A DNA stretch of 64,000 nt. It comes from Nomia melanderi (taxonomy: Eukaryota; Arthropoda; Insecta; Hymenoptera; Halictidae). The notes beneath the pieces were generated by a model. That model made no database searches. It had not been told where the DNA came from and saw only the letters and a list, made by a program, of their open reading frames with translations. Position numbers and translations under genes: made by a program. The DNA lies in the NCBI RefSeq assembly GCF_051020985.1, contig NC_135006.1, positions 18,307,501-18,371,500 of the forward strand. Direction: 5' to 3'. Of the stretch, positions 22,388 to 35,010 are shown piece by piece (positions within the stretch are counted from its first letter, which is position 1; every line of letters starts with the position of its first letter).

Positions 22388-24604
22388 GTTGGAAACCTCC
22401 TACTATCCAGGCTTCCGCCGGCGAACCGTCCCTTCTTGCGCGACCGCTGACCAACGACCCAGCTCGAACGCTAGGCTCTCATTTCGTGGGATCCTCGCGA
22501 TTATTCTCCCCGATGACGGCGACGATCCGTTGTTCCCCGTCTCGCCCAGCGTTGAGCTCGGAAATGCTGGCAAGGGGCCCGGGGGAGACGCGTGTTCGCG
22601 ATCCACCGGCAATTTCGCTCTCGACGGTTCACCCTCTCCGCGTTCGCTGGCGGGTTCTCTCTCTCGCTTGGTCGTCCTCGGCTCTCCTATCCTCTGCTCG
22701 TCTCTCGCGGGGAGCGATATTTACGTTGGACGCGTGGTTAACGATAATGGCACTGGGCGATGTCACGGGGCTGACCTCCGACCGATGTACACAGGGACAT
22801 AGGAACGTCTCATCGCGGCGAGAGGGTCGCCTCATCCAAGGGTTGGACCAATTCGGTTCTATCCAACACCGAGGAAGCCCCCGCAGCACGATCCGTACGG
22901 GAAAGGGGATCGACGGTGCTATCGCATATTCCGTGGCAAACGAGGAGGTCTGCCACTCCGAAATCTACGGGAACCGGCGTTTCCTCGGGGACCTTACTCG
23001 CCGTGTCTCGCCTCCGTCATTCCTACCTCGACTCTCTTTCTCTCTCTCTCTGTGTCTCTGTGCTCCGTTTCCTCTGCGTGGCCGTCACCCTCCCTTCGTT
23101 CCCCGTTGCGCGCAATTCACCACTTCACTTTGTCACGACGATCCCCTCGCACGATCTTATCCGACGGCGACAGCCGTGCATCGCGTTCGCGGCGTCCGCG
23201 GCGTCCGCGTCGTTCACGCCTTTGATCGGAAACGCGACGCCGTGGGAACCGAGAGGACTCGCGTCGACCGCCGGGCTGGGCGTAAACGTCGCTCCGACTC
23301 CCGTTTCTGGCAGCCGTGCGCGAACGAACCCTGTGTTACGCCTCGCGAACGGCTCGCGCGTGCACCGTCGGCATTCGCGTGCACGCTCGTCGCTCTGTCC
23401 CCTTGTTGCGCACCGTGCACGCAGCGCACGGCCTGGCGAAAAAGACGTTACGCGCACGTATCTACGCGTATCCCGACGTCGAGGAGACGGACACTGCGTT
23501 CAGGCTCGCTCCGAGGGGTACGCCATTGCTGCGCGTGTGTGTCAACTCCGTCCGGCAGCGTATCGGTTACGCGTACACGCGCACACACATGTCAGAGAGG
23601 CTGCGCCTATGGATCACCGATACATGCGCCGCGTACACGTCCCTGGCTATGTACGCGCCGTGCTTAGATTGCGACGTAACTCGATCGTCCCGTGTGCACT
23701 GCCGAGCTGCGACTGAGACCCGTGCTCCGCTCGAACCCTCGTGTCGAGCCTCGACATTTTGCAACGCCCTCTTTCTCTCTCCCCGGTTCCGTCCTCGTGC
23801 ACGGCGCGGTGGTCGATCGTGCGGGTTCATGCCTGATATCCATGAGTCCCCTGACCCCAGCCCGACGGCTGCCCGGCGATAGCCAACCTTTCGAGGAAAC
23901 GTAATTCACTAGAAACCGAAACCGCCGACCGGAAAACCCACGCGGCTTTTCCGTCTCCTCCGGCGACCGGCAAGTCACTAGCCGAAACGCGCGCCTTCCC
24001 GGTCACGTGGTCCGCGATCCTCGATCGCCGCCGACGTTTCGCCTCCAACGACACTTTATCTCCTCCCATCGTCCTTTTCCTTTCTCGTACGATTCAAAAT
24101 CCCGTCCTATCGAAACCAACGATCGTCCCGACGTCGATTGATATTCGGCGCGCGAACAATGGCATCCGTTTCGCACCGAAACCGGTATATCGGACCGCCC
24201 GCGCCATCTGTGATCGGGTGAACGAACCCACGGACGTCGCGTTCCCGCGCGATCGGTAACCCGTTCGATTTATCGAACCGATTCCGTTGTTCAAATCTCG
24301 ACTCGAAATTCGTTCCGACGTTTCGTCGTCGACGATTCGACGCGTAGTCCGTCGTTCTACTCGACAGCGCGCTAGCGTACCGATCGGCCCCCTTTCCGGT
24401 GAAAATCGAGAATTCCCGCGATACAGAGATGGGAAACTCTCGAATCTCCCCGAAGGTAGCAGCGGCGAACGTCGGCGGACTTCGATCAGCTGCGAGGCGT
24501 GCTTTCGGTGAATGGGCGCATTTCAATCCAGAGGAACCGCGCAACCTGTCTACGATGACAGGTCGGATACGAGTGACGCTTGTTCGCCATAAAGCGCACA
24601 ATAC
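22388..24604. promoter_or_regulatory. GC-rich spacer between two divergent genes
   Basis: This 2.2 kb region separates the minus-strand gene (start at 22,387) from the plus-strand tetraspanin (start at 24,605), so both promoters and 5' untranslated exons probably lie here. It is GC- and CpG-rich with no TATA box I can place. The open frames across it (up to 393 codons on the plus strand from 22,486) have no domain and change character repeatedly. A bidirectional promoter is inferred from the layout only. Confidence 0.45.
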
Positions 24605-24767
24605 ATGGGCCCGGTAAATGCCATTTACAGCTGGGGCTCTGTAAAGGCGCTGTACGCGACCGTTCTCTCCATGAACCTGGCCGGCCTAGCCGCCGCGGCG
24701 CTCGCCATTGTCTGGGCCGTGAGGTTCGAGAGGGGCTTCGGAGACTACCTGAACCTCGTCGCTCCAG
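24605..24767 (+). CDS. Peripherin/RDS-like tetraspanin, exon 1
   Basis: First coding exon of a four-exon gene (joined length 1968 nt, 655 residues). The ATG in context ATACATGG is the first after an in-frame TAA at 24,590-24,592, which decides the start. It encodes a short cytosolic N-terminus (MGPVNAIYSWGSVKALYATV) and the first membrane segment (about residues 20-40, LAGLAAAALAIVWAV), ending GDYLNLVAP. The exon closes after the first base of a Gly codon at a GTTAGC donor. An alternative is a further upstream exon spliced into this one, but the upstream stop makes this start the simpler reading. Confidence 0.75.
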
Positions 24768-25573
24768 GTTAGCCTCTCCCGACAGCTTGCCGGGGAGCAC
24801 GATTTTTATAACCAAAATCAAGGGACCCGAGAGACTTTCGAATAGGAAATTAGTTCTCTTCCGCGACAGCTACGCTATGGATTTCTCCATAATTTCCACG
24901 GTGATTTCGTTATTCCAATTACGTCCTTGAATTCGCACAAAGATCGGTTGTAAACGTGATCCGTGGCGGAAAGGTTTAATTTTTCAATTACCGACGATAA
25001 TAAACGAGCGTCCTTCGCTGGTTTTCTATCGTATGAATCGTTACGGTAACCATTGTTCTCGGCCGCCGGTTTTTGGCTGTTCGCTGGATTCGGCTAAACC
25101 ATTTAGGATGATAGATGACCGGCCTGGGATTGGTAAAAACTGACCCTAATCGCTCCTGGATCTACAACGCCGTCGGGCCGAATTGTTTGCACGGGATAAT
25201 ACGTTCCGAGAAACTACCGGCTCTCGTCGGGCGTCTCGGGCTTCCCGCGGTTAACAGTCCCCTGCCATTTAAATCCATTCGTCCGAATTTACGGGGGGAA
25301 ATTTGGCCGCGTCGCCCGTCGGATCGGAGATCTAAATCTGCTTCGGTATTTGGGAAGGCATTCGATCGAACCGTGCGTCGCAGAGCTCTGGATTATCCGT
25401 TTATTGCTCGGAGTAATTGCTTACAAAGGACATGGATTTTTGGGGGTCGATTCAAATTTTATTTCTTCCGACGCCTTTCTTTTACAGATACACCTTTTAC
25501 GGTCGCCGTGCAATTGCAAACTGTAGCTTCGATTATTAGCGATTTCTCACGACACGTACGATTCGACGAACAG

Positions 25574-26033
25574 GTGGTGACGGCCACGCGTGGACCGCGG
25601 TGATCGTCTGCGCCGCGATACTCTGCACCCCGGCTTACATCCTGGGCGTCAAGTCCTGCCTCCACCTGAAAGAGGAGCCCCCCAGAATGGACCTCGAAGA
25701 GGAGGCGAACCGCCTGGACCCACGTGAAGCCGCGAATCGGCTGCTCTTCCTCCACGTGATCGCTTGCCTGGTGTCGGGGTTCCTGGTCGCGGTGATCAAC
25801 GCGACCTACCTGGCCCTGTCGAGCGGCTTCCACCAGAAAAGTCGCGACGGCCTGACGCAGGCGATCCAGAGGTACGGCAGCGACGTGGCCGTGAAGGAGC
25901 GGGTGGACGCCGTTCAAACGGAGCTCGAGTGCTGCGGGGACAACGGCTACGAGGACTGGTTTCGCGTGCCCTGGCTGAAACTCTCGATAGAAGGGCCCGA
26001 GGACGCGGAGGACGGTCCTCGACTGGAAGAGCA
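25574..26033 (+). CDS. Peripherin/RDS-like tetraspanin, exon 2
   Basis: Begins after CGAACAG with the last two bases of the split Gly codon. It encodes the second membrane segment (WTAVIVCAAILCTPAYILGV), an acidic cytosolic loop (EEPPRMDLEEEANRLDPREA), the third membrane segment (LLFLHVIACLVSGFLVAVI) and the start of the large extracellular or luminal loop. The loop carries the tetraspanin CCG signature within ELECCGDNGYEDWFRVPW. That spacing and the DWF motif match the peripherin-2/ROM1 branch (CCGNNGxxDWF) rather than ordinary tetraspanins. The donor is a choice: GTGGGT after 26,033 (phase 2, used here because it joins in frame to a good acceptor) or GTATAA after 26,037 (phase 0). A strong acceptor-like TTTTACAG at 25,480-25,487 is out of frame with the protein. 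Confidence 0.9.
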
Positions 26034-26196
26034 GTGGGTATAATCGAACCAGTTGCACAGTCTCGTTTCGAGTCGTTAGTTCTACCAGATCCTCGACGTC
26101 TCGCGGATCAACGTCCGAATCGAATAGGAGGCGTCGATCGGGCCACCTGCCCGATGCTTGAATGCTCCTCTATTGCTCGTTCTGTCTCTATCGAAG

Positions 26197-26434
26197 ATCG
26201 GTACCCGACGACCGAGAAGAGTCGTCGAGCGCGGACGTGCCCTTTTCCTGCTGCTCGAACGACGTTCCGAAACCGTGCGTCCATCACGACATTCTGAACC
26301 CCAGCGCCGCGTACGATTACAACCCGAAACACCTAACGATCTCCACCCTCGGCTGTCGATCGAAGATCCTGGATCGCAGCGAGAGCATCAGGACCTTCCT
26401 GTCCGGATACTTGGCCCTGTTGTCCGCCTATCAG
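26197..26434 (+). CDS. Peripherin/RDS-like tetraspanin, exon 3
   Basis: Follows a pyrimidine-rich stretch ending TATCGAAG. It completes the large loop with SADVPFSCCSNDVPKPC and, about 30 residues on, LGCRS. This VPFSCC...PC...GC series is the hallmark of the peripherin/RDS-ROM loop, whose cysteines form the intramolecular disulfides. It ends in the first half of the fourth membrane segment (FLSGYLALLSAYQ) at a phase-0 CAG|GTAGCA donor. The 5' edge is less certain; an alternative in-frame acceptor is at 26,221. In vertebrates peripherin-2 and ROM1 oligomerise at photoreceptor disc rims. What the insect protein does is not established by this sequence. Confidence 0.85.
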
Positions 26435-26510
26435 GTAGCAACGTTCGCACCGTCGATTAAGACTACAACTGCCGAACACTCGAGCATCGATTACCCTCTC
26501 CGCCTTGCAG

Positions 26511-27617
26511 GTAGTCCTGTCGTTCCTGTCCCGTCTGCTGCAAACCGGCCACGCCGACGAGTTGTACATAGGACCGAAGAAAGCCCTGTACCGCCTTTGG
26601 ATACTGTTCAGCCCAGAAACTAGAGCCGGCAACGCGAAGCCGCCGATGAAACGCGAGAGGAGCGGGCGCACTCAACCCAGAAAACGAGCCAGTCGCAGGC
26701 TGCCCCCTTCGTCTTCCGAGAGCTCCGACGAGAGGGATCGAGCGGATCCTCTGTCCCGGAGAGTGCAAAACACGGGCGTGAAGCTGTTGAACGAGATCCG
26801 CTCAAAGATCTCTGCCAAGTCGAAGAGCCTGCCCCTCGTCGAATCCTCCGCATCGATCGCCGACAAGTTCCGTAGGCGAGACAGCTCCGCGTCCGAGGAA
26901 ACGCGGCCAGAGGGAGGGAAGAAACGCGCGTCGAGCCGCGCGACCAAGTCCGGGCTGCTCGTGAGAAAGGATTACGATTCATCGATCGCGGACGATCCAC
27001 CGGCTCCGCCGCCCCCTCCGCCCTTGGCGGCCTTCGACGAGGACGCGACAAAAGGGATCTCAGCGGAGCAGGAATTCCTCGAGCGGATAACGGCCAATCG
27101 GAACTCGGGCAGGCGCATCAAGGTGCTCGAGAGGTTCGGGAGGATCGAGGGGCGGCAGGATCGGGGCACGCAGCACAGGGAGGGCGGAGGGGCCGACTGT
27201 AGCGAGCGCACGTCCACCTCGAGTCGTTCCAAGAAACTTGCCCGCGTCAAGTTCAACCCCAGCGACGTCTACGACAGATTCAAGGGTACCCTCCAGCACA
27301 CCCTGGCCAGGAGGGAGGCTGTGCGAGCTCGAACGGCGCCGGGGAGAGTTCGCGTCGAGAGGGTTCCTACGAATTTCGATGCCAGGAGGAGCAGCCTACT
27401 GGAGAGGCTCGGTTGCAAGAACGTCCCACCCTGTTATCGCTTGCTGGCGAACTTGGAGGATCGAGGGCGACCGGTGTCTCGGACGAACGCTGCGCCCACA
27501 GCCCCGCCCATGCCGAGTCCTTGCTCGAGACACACGCTTCGCGAGCAAAGACGATGCAGCATCTGTCATCGTCTCGTTCGGCAAAGTTCCTCCAGAAGCT
27601 CTTCGGACCACCGGTGA
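26511..27617 (+). CDS. Peripherin/RDS-like tetraspanin, exon 4 (end of TM4 and long C-tail)
   Basis: Joined in phase after CTTGCAG. The first residues (VVLSFLSRLLQTGHADEL) finish the fourth membrane segment. The remaining roughly 345 residues are a cytosolic tail, whereas vertebrate peripherin-2 has about 346 residues in all. The tail is rich in Arg, Ser and Lys (RERSGRTQPRKRASRRLPPS), has a proline run (PPAPPPPPPLAAF), heptad-poor charged stretches, and a last 80 residues with several Cys (LGCKNVPPC, RCSICHRL). It ends SSRSSSDHR. No AATAAA is evident within about 800 bp after the stop; AGTAAA near 27,771 and ATTAAA near 28,452 are weak alternatives. Confidence 0.88.
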   Translation, partial: VVLSFLSRLLQTGHADELYIGPKKALYRLWILFSPETRAGNAKPPMKRERSGRTQPRKRASRRLPPSSSESSDERDRADPLSRRVQNTGVKLLNEIRSKISAKSKSLPLVESSASIADKFRRRDSSASEETRPEGGKKRASSRATKSGLLVRKDYDSSIADDPPAPPPPPPLAAFDEDATKGISAEQEFLERITANRNSGRRIKVLERFGRIEGRQDRGTQHREGGGADCSERTSTSSRSKKLARVKFNPSDVYDRFKGTLQHTLARREAVRARTAPGRVRVERVPTNFDARRSSLLERLGCKNVPPCYRLLANLEDRGRPVSRTNAAPTAPPMPSPCSRHTLREQRRCSICHRLVRQSSSRSSSDHR

Positions 27618-29516
27618 TCGTCTAGCTTCGAGAAGACCCGTGTAAAAATGTAAATAGGCGTTGGCGACTCTACCGACGATTCCTTTTGCGTCTCTTTGGT
27701 TGTTCGTTTCGAACGTCCTTTCGACAGATTGAACGCAACCGTACAATACTTGATGGTTTATTTGCCGAGAAGTAAAATACACAGGCATTTGTTATAATGG
27801 TACTGCCGAAGAATACTTCTTACGTCTCTGTAATACATCTAGCGACAATACATCGGTACTAAAAAGAGAGAAGCTGATATTTCTTTTCTTCGAGCAAAAA
27901 GTTCTCCGTTTTACCAAATACTTTACAACAGTTTCTCATCCTCTCTTCCTTTCTCTCTCTCCCTTTCTCTCTCTCTCAATCTCGCTTTTTCTATAGTTTT
28001 CCTTAACGTACCCTTACCTCGCGTTAAACGTACACTAACATCTCTCGCTGCCCCGTGCCTAACGGCCTCGCGGGTTCAAAGTTTACAACAGTCCGCGAGA
28101 TACCTCGCCTGTCATCGTTCCCGCCTGTCGAGTAGAAACTAGAAGGCTTCCGGGACGCAGGGACGCGCCCCTCGCACGGGGACGCGCCCCCTGTGTCGTT
28201 TGCACCGACGCACTTCTGCACGGTGGTCCCAATTGCGGCGATCCCCGCGAATATCGTCGACCTCTCCCTAACTCGATCGCGATCTACGTCGCCTCTGGGG
28301 ACAGTCGCGGGGCGACGTCTTCCCTCCTAGTCTAGACCCGCTGTACGACCAACTGCACGCCAGCGTTCAGCGTTGGAACCAGTCTCTCCGATTTCCTCTC
28401 TTAATTATTCAGATTTAGCTAACGGGCTCGAATCGGAGAACGAAAGAAATCGATTAAAGTTGCTGGTTCCGGCTATAGTCATGCCTTTAGATTTTTCTAA
28501 TCGGGATTGCCGCTTCTCGATGATGCTCTTGGCCACGCCTAAACGACCAGTGTCTTTGCAATTCGCGATACGGTAGATACGAGCTAATTGGTACCAAGAT
28601 GGTCCCGACAATCGATTACAGTTTTGAGAATAGCGAAACAAGTCAAGTGCAATCGTAACGCTTTTACGAGTGATCTTCGTTGGTTTGCTGTTTGCTTTTT
28701 CCGTAGACTTTCGGACCGGTCGTTCAGGCGATAATTGCGATGCACGGCGATGGAAAGAGGAGTTCAAAGCGAATAAGAGAGGTGGTCCGTTCGTCCCGCG
28801 CGACTTTCCCCGAGCGATCCTATCGAATACTCCATCATCTATCAACAACAGCCCTTCGTCGTTCACACTGTTCCCCATTCACTCGCGCTCCGGACCTTTC
28901 TCGATCGTTCGCAGCTACGTACGCTCCGCTATCGACCTATAAATCCAAACTACGCGTCTATCTACTGTCTGCGTGTTTTTTTTTTTTTTTTTGTTCTCTA
29001 TACAGTTTTCTGTTTTTTGCGAATATTGTTTGAAAGGTACGCGTACCACATAGACCCGGTCAAAGGTTCGATATGAGTTACTCGTTCGAGATACGAGGGA
29101 CACACCTTTGTTCTCTTGTAAAATAAGTACACGTTACACGTTATATGCTATATGTACATATACACATCTGTGCACGTATGCTACGCATGTATGTATCTAT
29201 GTATATGTATATGTATATATATAATATATATATTTATATATGTGGGTACATATAACGTATAATCCTCGAATAGGCGGTGATAAGTAGTAACGACGAAGTA
29301 ACAATACAATATTGCTCGATCCCGTATCATATAATATATAATATATATAATATTTATAGTAATAATGTAACGATATTTATCCGCTCGCGAATAAAATAGC
29401 CTTTTCTCGCACATCAATCTTTCTCTCCCTCGCATTCGTGCTTTCTCTCTCTCTGTCTCGCTTTTCTCACGTTCTCCTATATAGAGCTACTTAAGAAAAG
29501 GGCTCACCGCGCTCTG

Positions 29517-29570
<54 letters not shown>

Positions 29571-32500
29571 GTTCCGTTCAAGTATGCATTGTGTGTTGTC
29601 TGTATGTATGTACCATATACACATATATATTATATATCGGTAGCTATATAATTATTATAGTATTATCGCGTAATAGTATAATAAGTATATATATATATAC
29701 GCGTATATATAATATATTTATCACTATTTATAGTCGTCTGTGTGTTCTCTTCTCCCTTCAGAGTAATTAATTACGATAGGCCTAACGATCTCGAGCAGCG
29801 GTCACGTCGTATATTTAGCCTGCCTCCTTCTCGCGCACGCTCTCGCTCTCTTTCACGCTCGCGTTCGCTCGTTTGCCCTTCTCGCAACGTACATCGTGAA
29901 ATGCTTTAGAGCGATCCGCGATTTCCTCGTGCCTCCCCTGCTCGGCGAGGAAAAGCAAACCGAACAAGCGACACCGAAAGAAGCTGCGCGTACGACGGAA
30001 GGGCTTTGCACAGCAGCGGCCAATGCGATTGCAGCGTTACGCCTTACTGTTACTTGCCGGTGATCGACACCGCAAAATCGGAAACAAGTTTCTCGTTTCG
30101 ATACTGAAAATATATTTACTTTGAATTTTCAGCGATCCCTTGTAATCAATTATACACCTTTCTCAACGCGATAATTCGACGACGTGGATTATTACCGTGC
30201 ATGTAAGAGTCATAAGCGAAAATATGGGCATACTCGAAACGGTAGGATCGCAATCTCTACGGCCACCACTGTACGCTCGTTTGTGCTCGACTCTGAGAGC
30301 GCGCGACGCGTTATTGCGATGCCCGAGTGCTCGCTGATAGCTTCAAGTTTTCGAGAATCACAGATAAAAGTCTAACAGGCGTCGAGCGAGACCGATCCGA
30401 TCCGCCTCGCTGGCGAGGGGGATCGTTGCTCGACCGTGTTCGGTGCGTTTGGGAATCAAGTGGAATCGGACAGTGTATGGTCAGACACGGGACCATCTCG
30501 GTACGGTGATCGCCGAGATACGAGCTGGTAAACGAATCGCTGTGCACTTTGTTGCACAAACGTTAGAAAACATTGCGCGTGACATTAAGCTGTAAATCGA
30601 GTACGAGAAATATTCAATAAATATTTGAAATATTATCAACCGTTCGATATATTCTCTCGTTGGTTGATGTCAAAGAATGTCAAAGCTTTCCGATAAAAAG
30701 GGTTATACCTTCGAGGGAGAACCGAGTCTACAGAATCGATAGCAATCGACGTTACAGAGCCTAGGATCGTACCAAAGGAACCAATAGCTCCGAGTCCGAA
30801 TTCCTGGTTGGCCGATGTCACAAGTTTGCCGCATCTCGGCGAAGACCATACGCTTCTGAGGGGAGAAAGATAAAGCTGTCCTCTCGCTGCGTGCTCTCCG
30901 TTCATCGAAATCGAAATGCTTATCGCTATGTGTATTAAATACGGTCCGTCGCACGTGTGCGGCACGTTTATGCGTATGCACATGTACACGTTGGATCATC
31001 CCACAAGTTTCTTCAAAATGTTCTCTATAGAAAACCAAAGGATTTCGAAAATGGAGTTGGCATCTACATCAACGTACGTCAACGATTAAATAACGAAAGT
31101 ATTAATTCTGCATACTAGAAGTTAGTATTTAGACGTTATTCGTGGGATGTCCTGATACACGATGCATCGCATAGAATGCAAGTACGAAACGTGCATACAC
31201 ATACGCGCGTCGCCTGTGTCCCACATACAAAACGGATGCACCGTTGAGAATCGGTCTCGAGGCTCGCTCTTTCTCTCGCTCGTTCGCTCCGTTGGTTCCT
31301 CTCATTCTGCCAAGCTACTGGCTAATTTTGATGCTACCAGGGGTAGGGGTGTACGTATCAACGTGAGCGCCGACAGCATCCCAGCACCGTGTATGCGCGT
31401 TTCCCTTAAAGCTACAGAGGTAAGTGTAAAGACGCGAATACTGTTTTAAGGCTGACAGAGCTGTACAGAGCAAACACGGATGTCCGTCGCGTTGATTCTG
31501 TCCCCGGTCCGGTGTCCTCGTCGTTCCTCGCTAAGAAAACTCGGTCCCTTCGGTCGCCGAAGGTTATACTCTAGCGGCGCACGGAAGTCGTCCGACTCTG
31601 TTCCTCAAGTAGGTCGAGAAAAGGAGGCGGCGCTGCGCGGCGCGACCGTAAAAAGTTAGCGGCCCGCTAATCGATCGGCCGAGAGAGAGAGAGAGGCAAG
31701 AAGCAAGCGGATACGCGAGAGAAACCGGGACGCTGGTTCTGGCCTGGGAATCGAGGACGAGGAGGCGCACGCGGACCGCGCGAAACGGAAGCGGAAAATC
31801 CCTCGGCCGTCCTCCGCTTTTCCGCCCGTTTAACAAGTACAAAGTAGAGGTCCTTCTCTTCGTGTAAATACAGTAATGTACAATCTTCGTTTCGCGACAG
31901 AACTACCGGCCGCGCGACCCGTCCCGCGATGCTCTTATTTTACAATTAACACTCTCCCTCCGCTACGAATTACAAAACAAACACCGTTGCCCCGAATCGC
32001 AACGAACGCGATCCGCGCGTCTAATCCGTACGTTGGATCGCTGAATTACCGACGGGCCCGGCCGCTCGTTAGTTCTGCCGCGAACGTTCGTTCGTTCTCT
32101 CTTCCTAAACGTCTCTTTTTTTTCGTTTTTATACTTGTTTCGTTTATCGTTTCGTTTTGTTCATTTGGAGTTAAACCTTACTGTGACATCGGCGCGCTCG
32201 GCGCCGAATAAACGGAATCGATCTACGCTCTACGGTGAGTCGAGAGACAAAAACGACCAACAAAATTGTTCTCTATCTATACAATTACAACATCATCGTC
32301 GTATCTCTCTCACACACGCATGCACTCGTTCCCTCTCATCCTCGCTATCGCTCTGTGTCTTTCGCTCTATTCTTTCACTCACTCTCTCTCTCTTTCTCAC
32401 TCTCTTTCTCTCGGTCGGTCGCTCGCGGCGACGTCCTCTCTTCGTTGCTCCGGTTGCTCGTGTCCTCTTCCCGCTCGACTCCGCCTCCGTCTTCTTCCGC

Positions 32501-33524
32501 AAACTATTCTATACCTTTTACACAATTGCTCTTTACCTTTCGCCGTCTTCTACCCTCTCTTCTCTTCCGGTACTCGCTGGCTTTCCCCTCCCGGTACCGA
32601 GTCGCTCGTGCCCGGTGCGTTTTCGTGGACCGGCGGAGGCAAAGCGCAGCTCCTCGATTCGATACAGGCGTTCCGCAGCGTGCGCGGTCAATAGAAGGGA
32701 TACACGGTGAACGCCAGGTTTCTCCCTTACAATTTCAGAGACCAGTCGCACCCCTTAACCTACCACCGTTGACGACAACAACAAGTACACGCTACGCTAT
32801 CTTAGATTCGTTGAGGAGACAAGAATTTCTCGGTTAAGAAGAATTAACGATCTCCCTAGTCGAAGTGTACTCCGTCCGTCGGTTGCGCACGTGCAACGTT
32901 ACCATTCGTTGAACCACAACGGTGACCCCACGTGTCACTGGTATCCCTTCAGTCCACGCTGCAACGCTGCTCGCTCGCTACGACCTACGACGCTGCTTCG
33001 AATAACCGCGCGCGTCCGTCTACCTACGTATCGATCTACTACTGTACACGGATATCTTGGTCGTAACGCTAATCGTGATAACAAATTACATTGTATTGTA
33101 TTACCTACACGGGGGCTCGCTGTGCGTATGTATCGTTCTCACGCGTGCACTCCCACACGCTGTGCGGTCTACACTATTCTCTCCCTTTCTCTCTCCCTCT
33201 GTGTATGTATGTATGTATGTATGTATGTATAGATATATATGTATGTATAGGTGTGCATGTGTGTTTCCGTGTACATGAGAGTGTATGGATGGCGCCGTAC
33301 GCTACGCGTTCCTAAATGCGCCTATACAGCCCCCTGTGTGTTGTCCTCGCGGGTACGCGACACTTTGTATGTACGAGCCATTCATTTGTCAAAGTGGCTA
33401 ATTCCACCAAATAAAAGTTCATCGAATTGCTCGTTAGTCGAGTATCTTGTTATTTGAATTTCACAGAATTTATAGAGTGGAGTTAATCGCTTTGGCCCGT
33501 GTACACCTCATATATCTTTCTCTC

Positions 33525-33567
<43 letters not shown>

Positions 33568-34288
33568 GTGTACGTATCGAGTGTATTAGATGTAGAAATG
33601 AATTCGATGTCCGCCATTTGGGTCAGTTACAAATGAACTTTCGATGGAAATATGTTCTTTCGTTTCGCCGCGAGGACAGAACGGAACCGACAAAAATATT
33701 GCGCAATAGTTGATCTCTTTGACGAACGGTTCGAATCGAAAGGATAAACGAATGAATTTCTACAACCAACGCACGCGTGTCGCGTCGTTCTTCGCGCGTG
33801 TATACGTGACAATGTGAAAAAGGTACAGCGTGTGTTGTGCTCCCGGTACAACCGATGTTGCCTTTTCTTCTGCGTGCACGTGTCTGCCTGTCTGTCCGTG
33901 TTTATGTGTACATATGTGGTATCCGCCGGTGGCTGGTAGGTAATCTTTAACCCTTAAACAGGCGCGCGCTTGATCGTTATCGAAAAAACTTGTTCGTCTT
34001 GTTTGTTTGTTTGTTTGTTTGTTTGTTTGTTTGTTTTTTTAATATTAATCTAAGAGATTAACTAGTATCCCTCTAAAGATTTAACTTCTTATTACTTCAT
34101 TGTGTTCGTATATTCTTTTTTTCTCTATTTCATTTTCTCGTCGTTTTAAGTTTCGTTCAAGATTAAAAACGTTACTCGATCGAATCGTTGATAAGGCTAA
34201 TCGCGAGAGGAAGAACTTGGATAAACGTGCAATTGTTATTTTAAGTGAAACTGCTCTTTGTTTTACAAATCAACCTTTCTTTTTTTCT

Positions 34289-34344
<56 letters not shown>

Positions 34345-34970
34345 CTTTCACCCATTCCGCGTGGGCTGTTCATCCGGGGAAACGCTGTCCGTGTACGCTC
34401 GGCTGAGAATTGACTTGGCGACGACCAGACTTTCCTCTAACGCGGTGTCGCGACGATTAGACTAGCTTCGATTAATTCTTTAATAAAGAGATTCTTTCGT
34501 TTAACAGCTAGGCAACTCTAGGAAGTGAAAACTTGCCCTCTTAAGGGTTAAAGACGGTGTTTCGGGGGGAGTGGACAGTGTGACACGTTCGAGCAGGCCC
34601 GTCGGCGGTGGGCTCGAGCGTATCGGTGAAGAATGGCTAACGTAACCGCGACGAGGATCCGGAAAACAGCTGATCCAACGGTTCTCAATTCGCTACCTAA
34701 ACTAAATTTCAACTAAACAATGTTACAGCGCAAGGTATTAACAAACAATTCCATAGATACGCGAACGGCGTAGAAGAATAAACGAATCATTTCCATTTGC
34801 ATTTATTCTTTACTCGAAGCTGGAAACGTCTTCCAGTGGACAATGTACAGAGTACAACTGGATCGCACGCTGATTGGGTACAAAAACCGTTGAGAACCGC
34901 TGATCGAATATCAACAAATCACAAACACGAAGAGCAAAGATTCGCGCGGTCTCCGCGAGGAACAGAAGAC

Positions 34971-35010
<40 letters not shown>

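Noticed and set aside
21293..22450. 385-codon plus-strand frame opposite the low-complexity gene
   Set aside because: Mirror of the CAG/CAA and CAC repeats; gives Leu, Val and Arg runs. The minus strand has the good start and the non-repetitive island.
22486..23716. 393- and 266-codon overlapping plus-strand frames
   Set aside because: Two overlapping frames in a GC-rich spacer, neither with a domain; probably promoter or 5' untranslated sequence.
24107..24601. 164-codon minus-strand frame just before the tetraspanin start
   Set aside because: No recognisable motif; Arg/Ser-rich; opposite a likely promoter.
25480..25490. Strong acceptor-like TTTTACAG before tetraspanin exon 2
   Set aside because: Use of it puts the membrane-segment frame out of register and reaches a stop; the CGAACAG at 25,573 keeps the frame.
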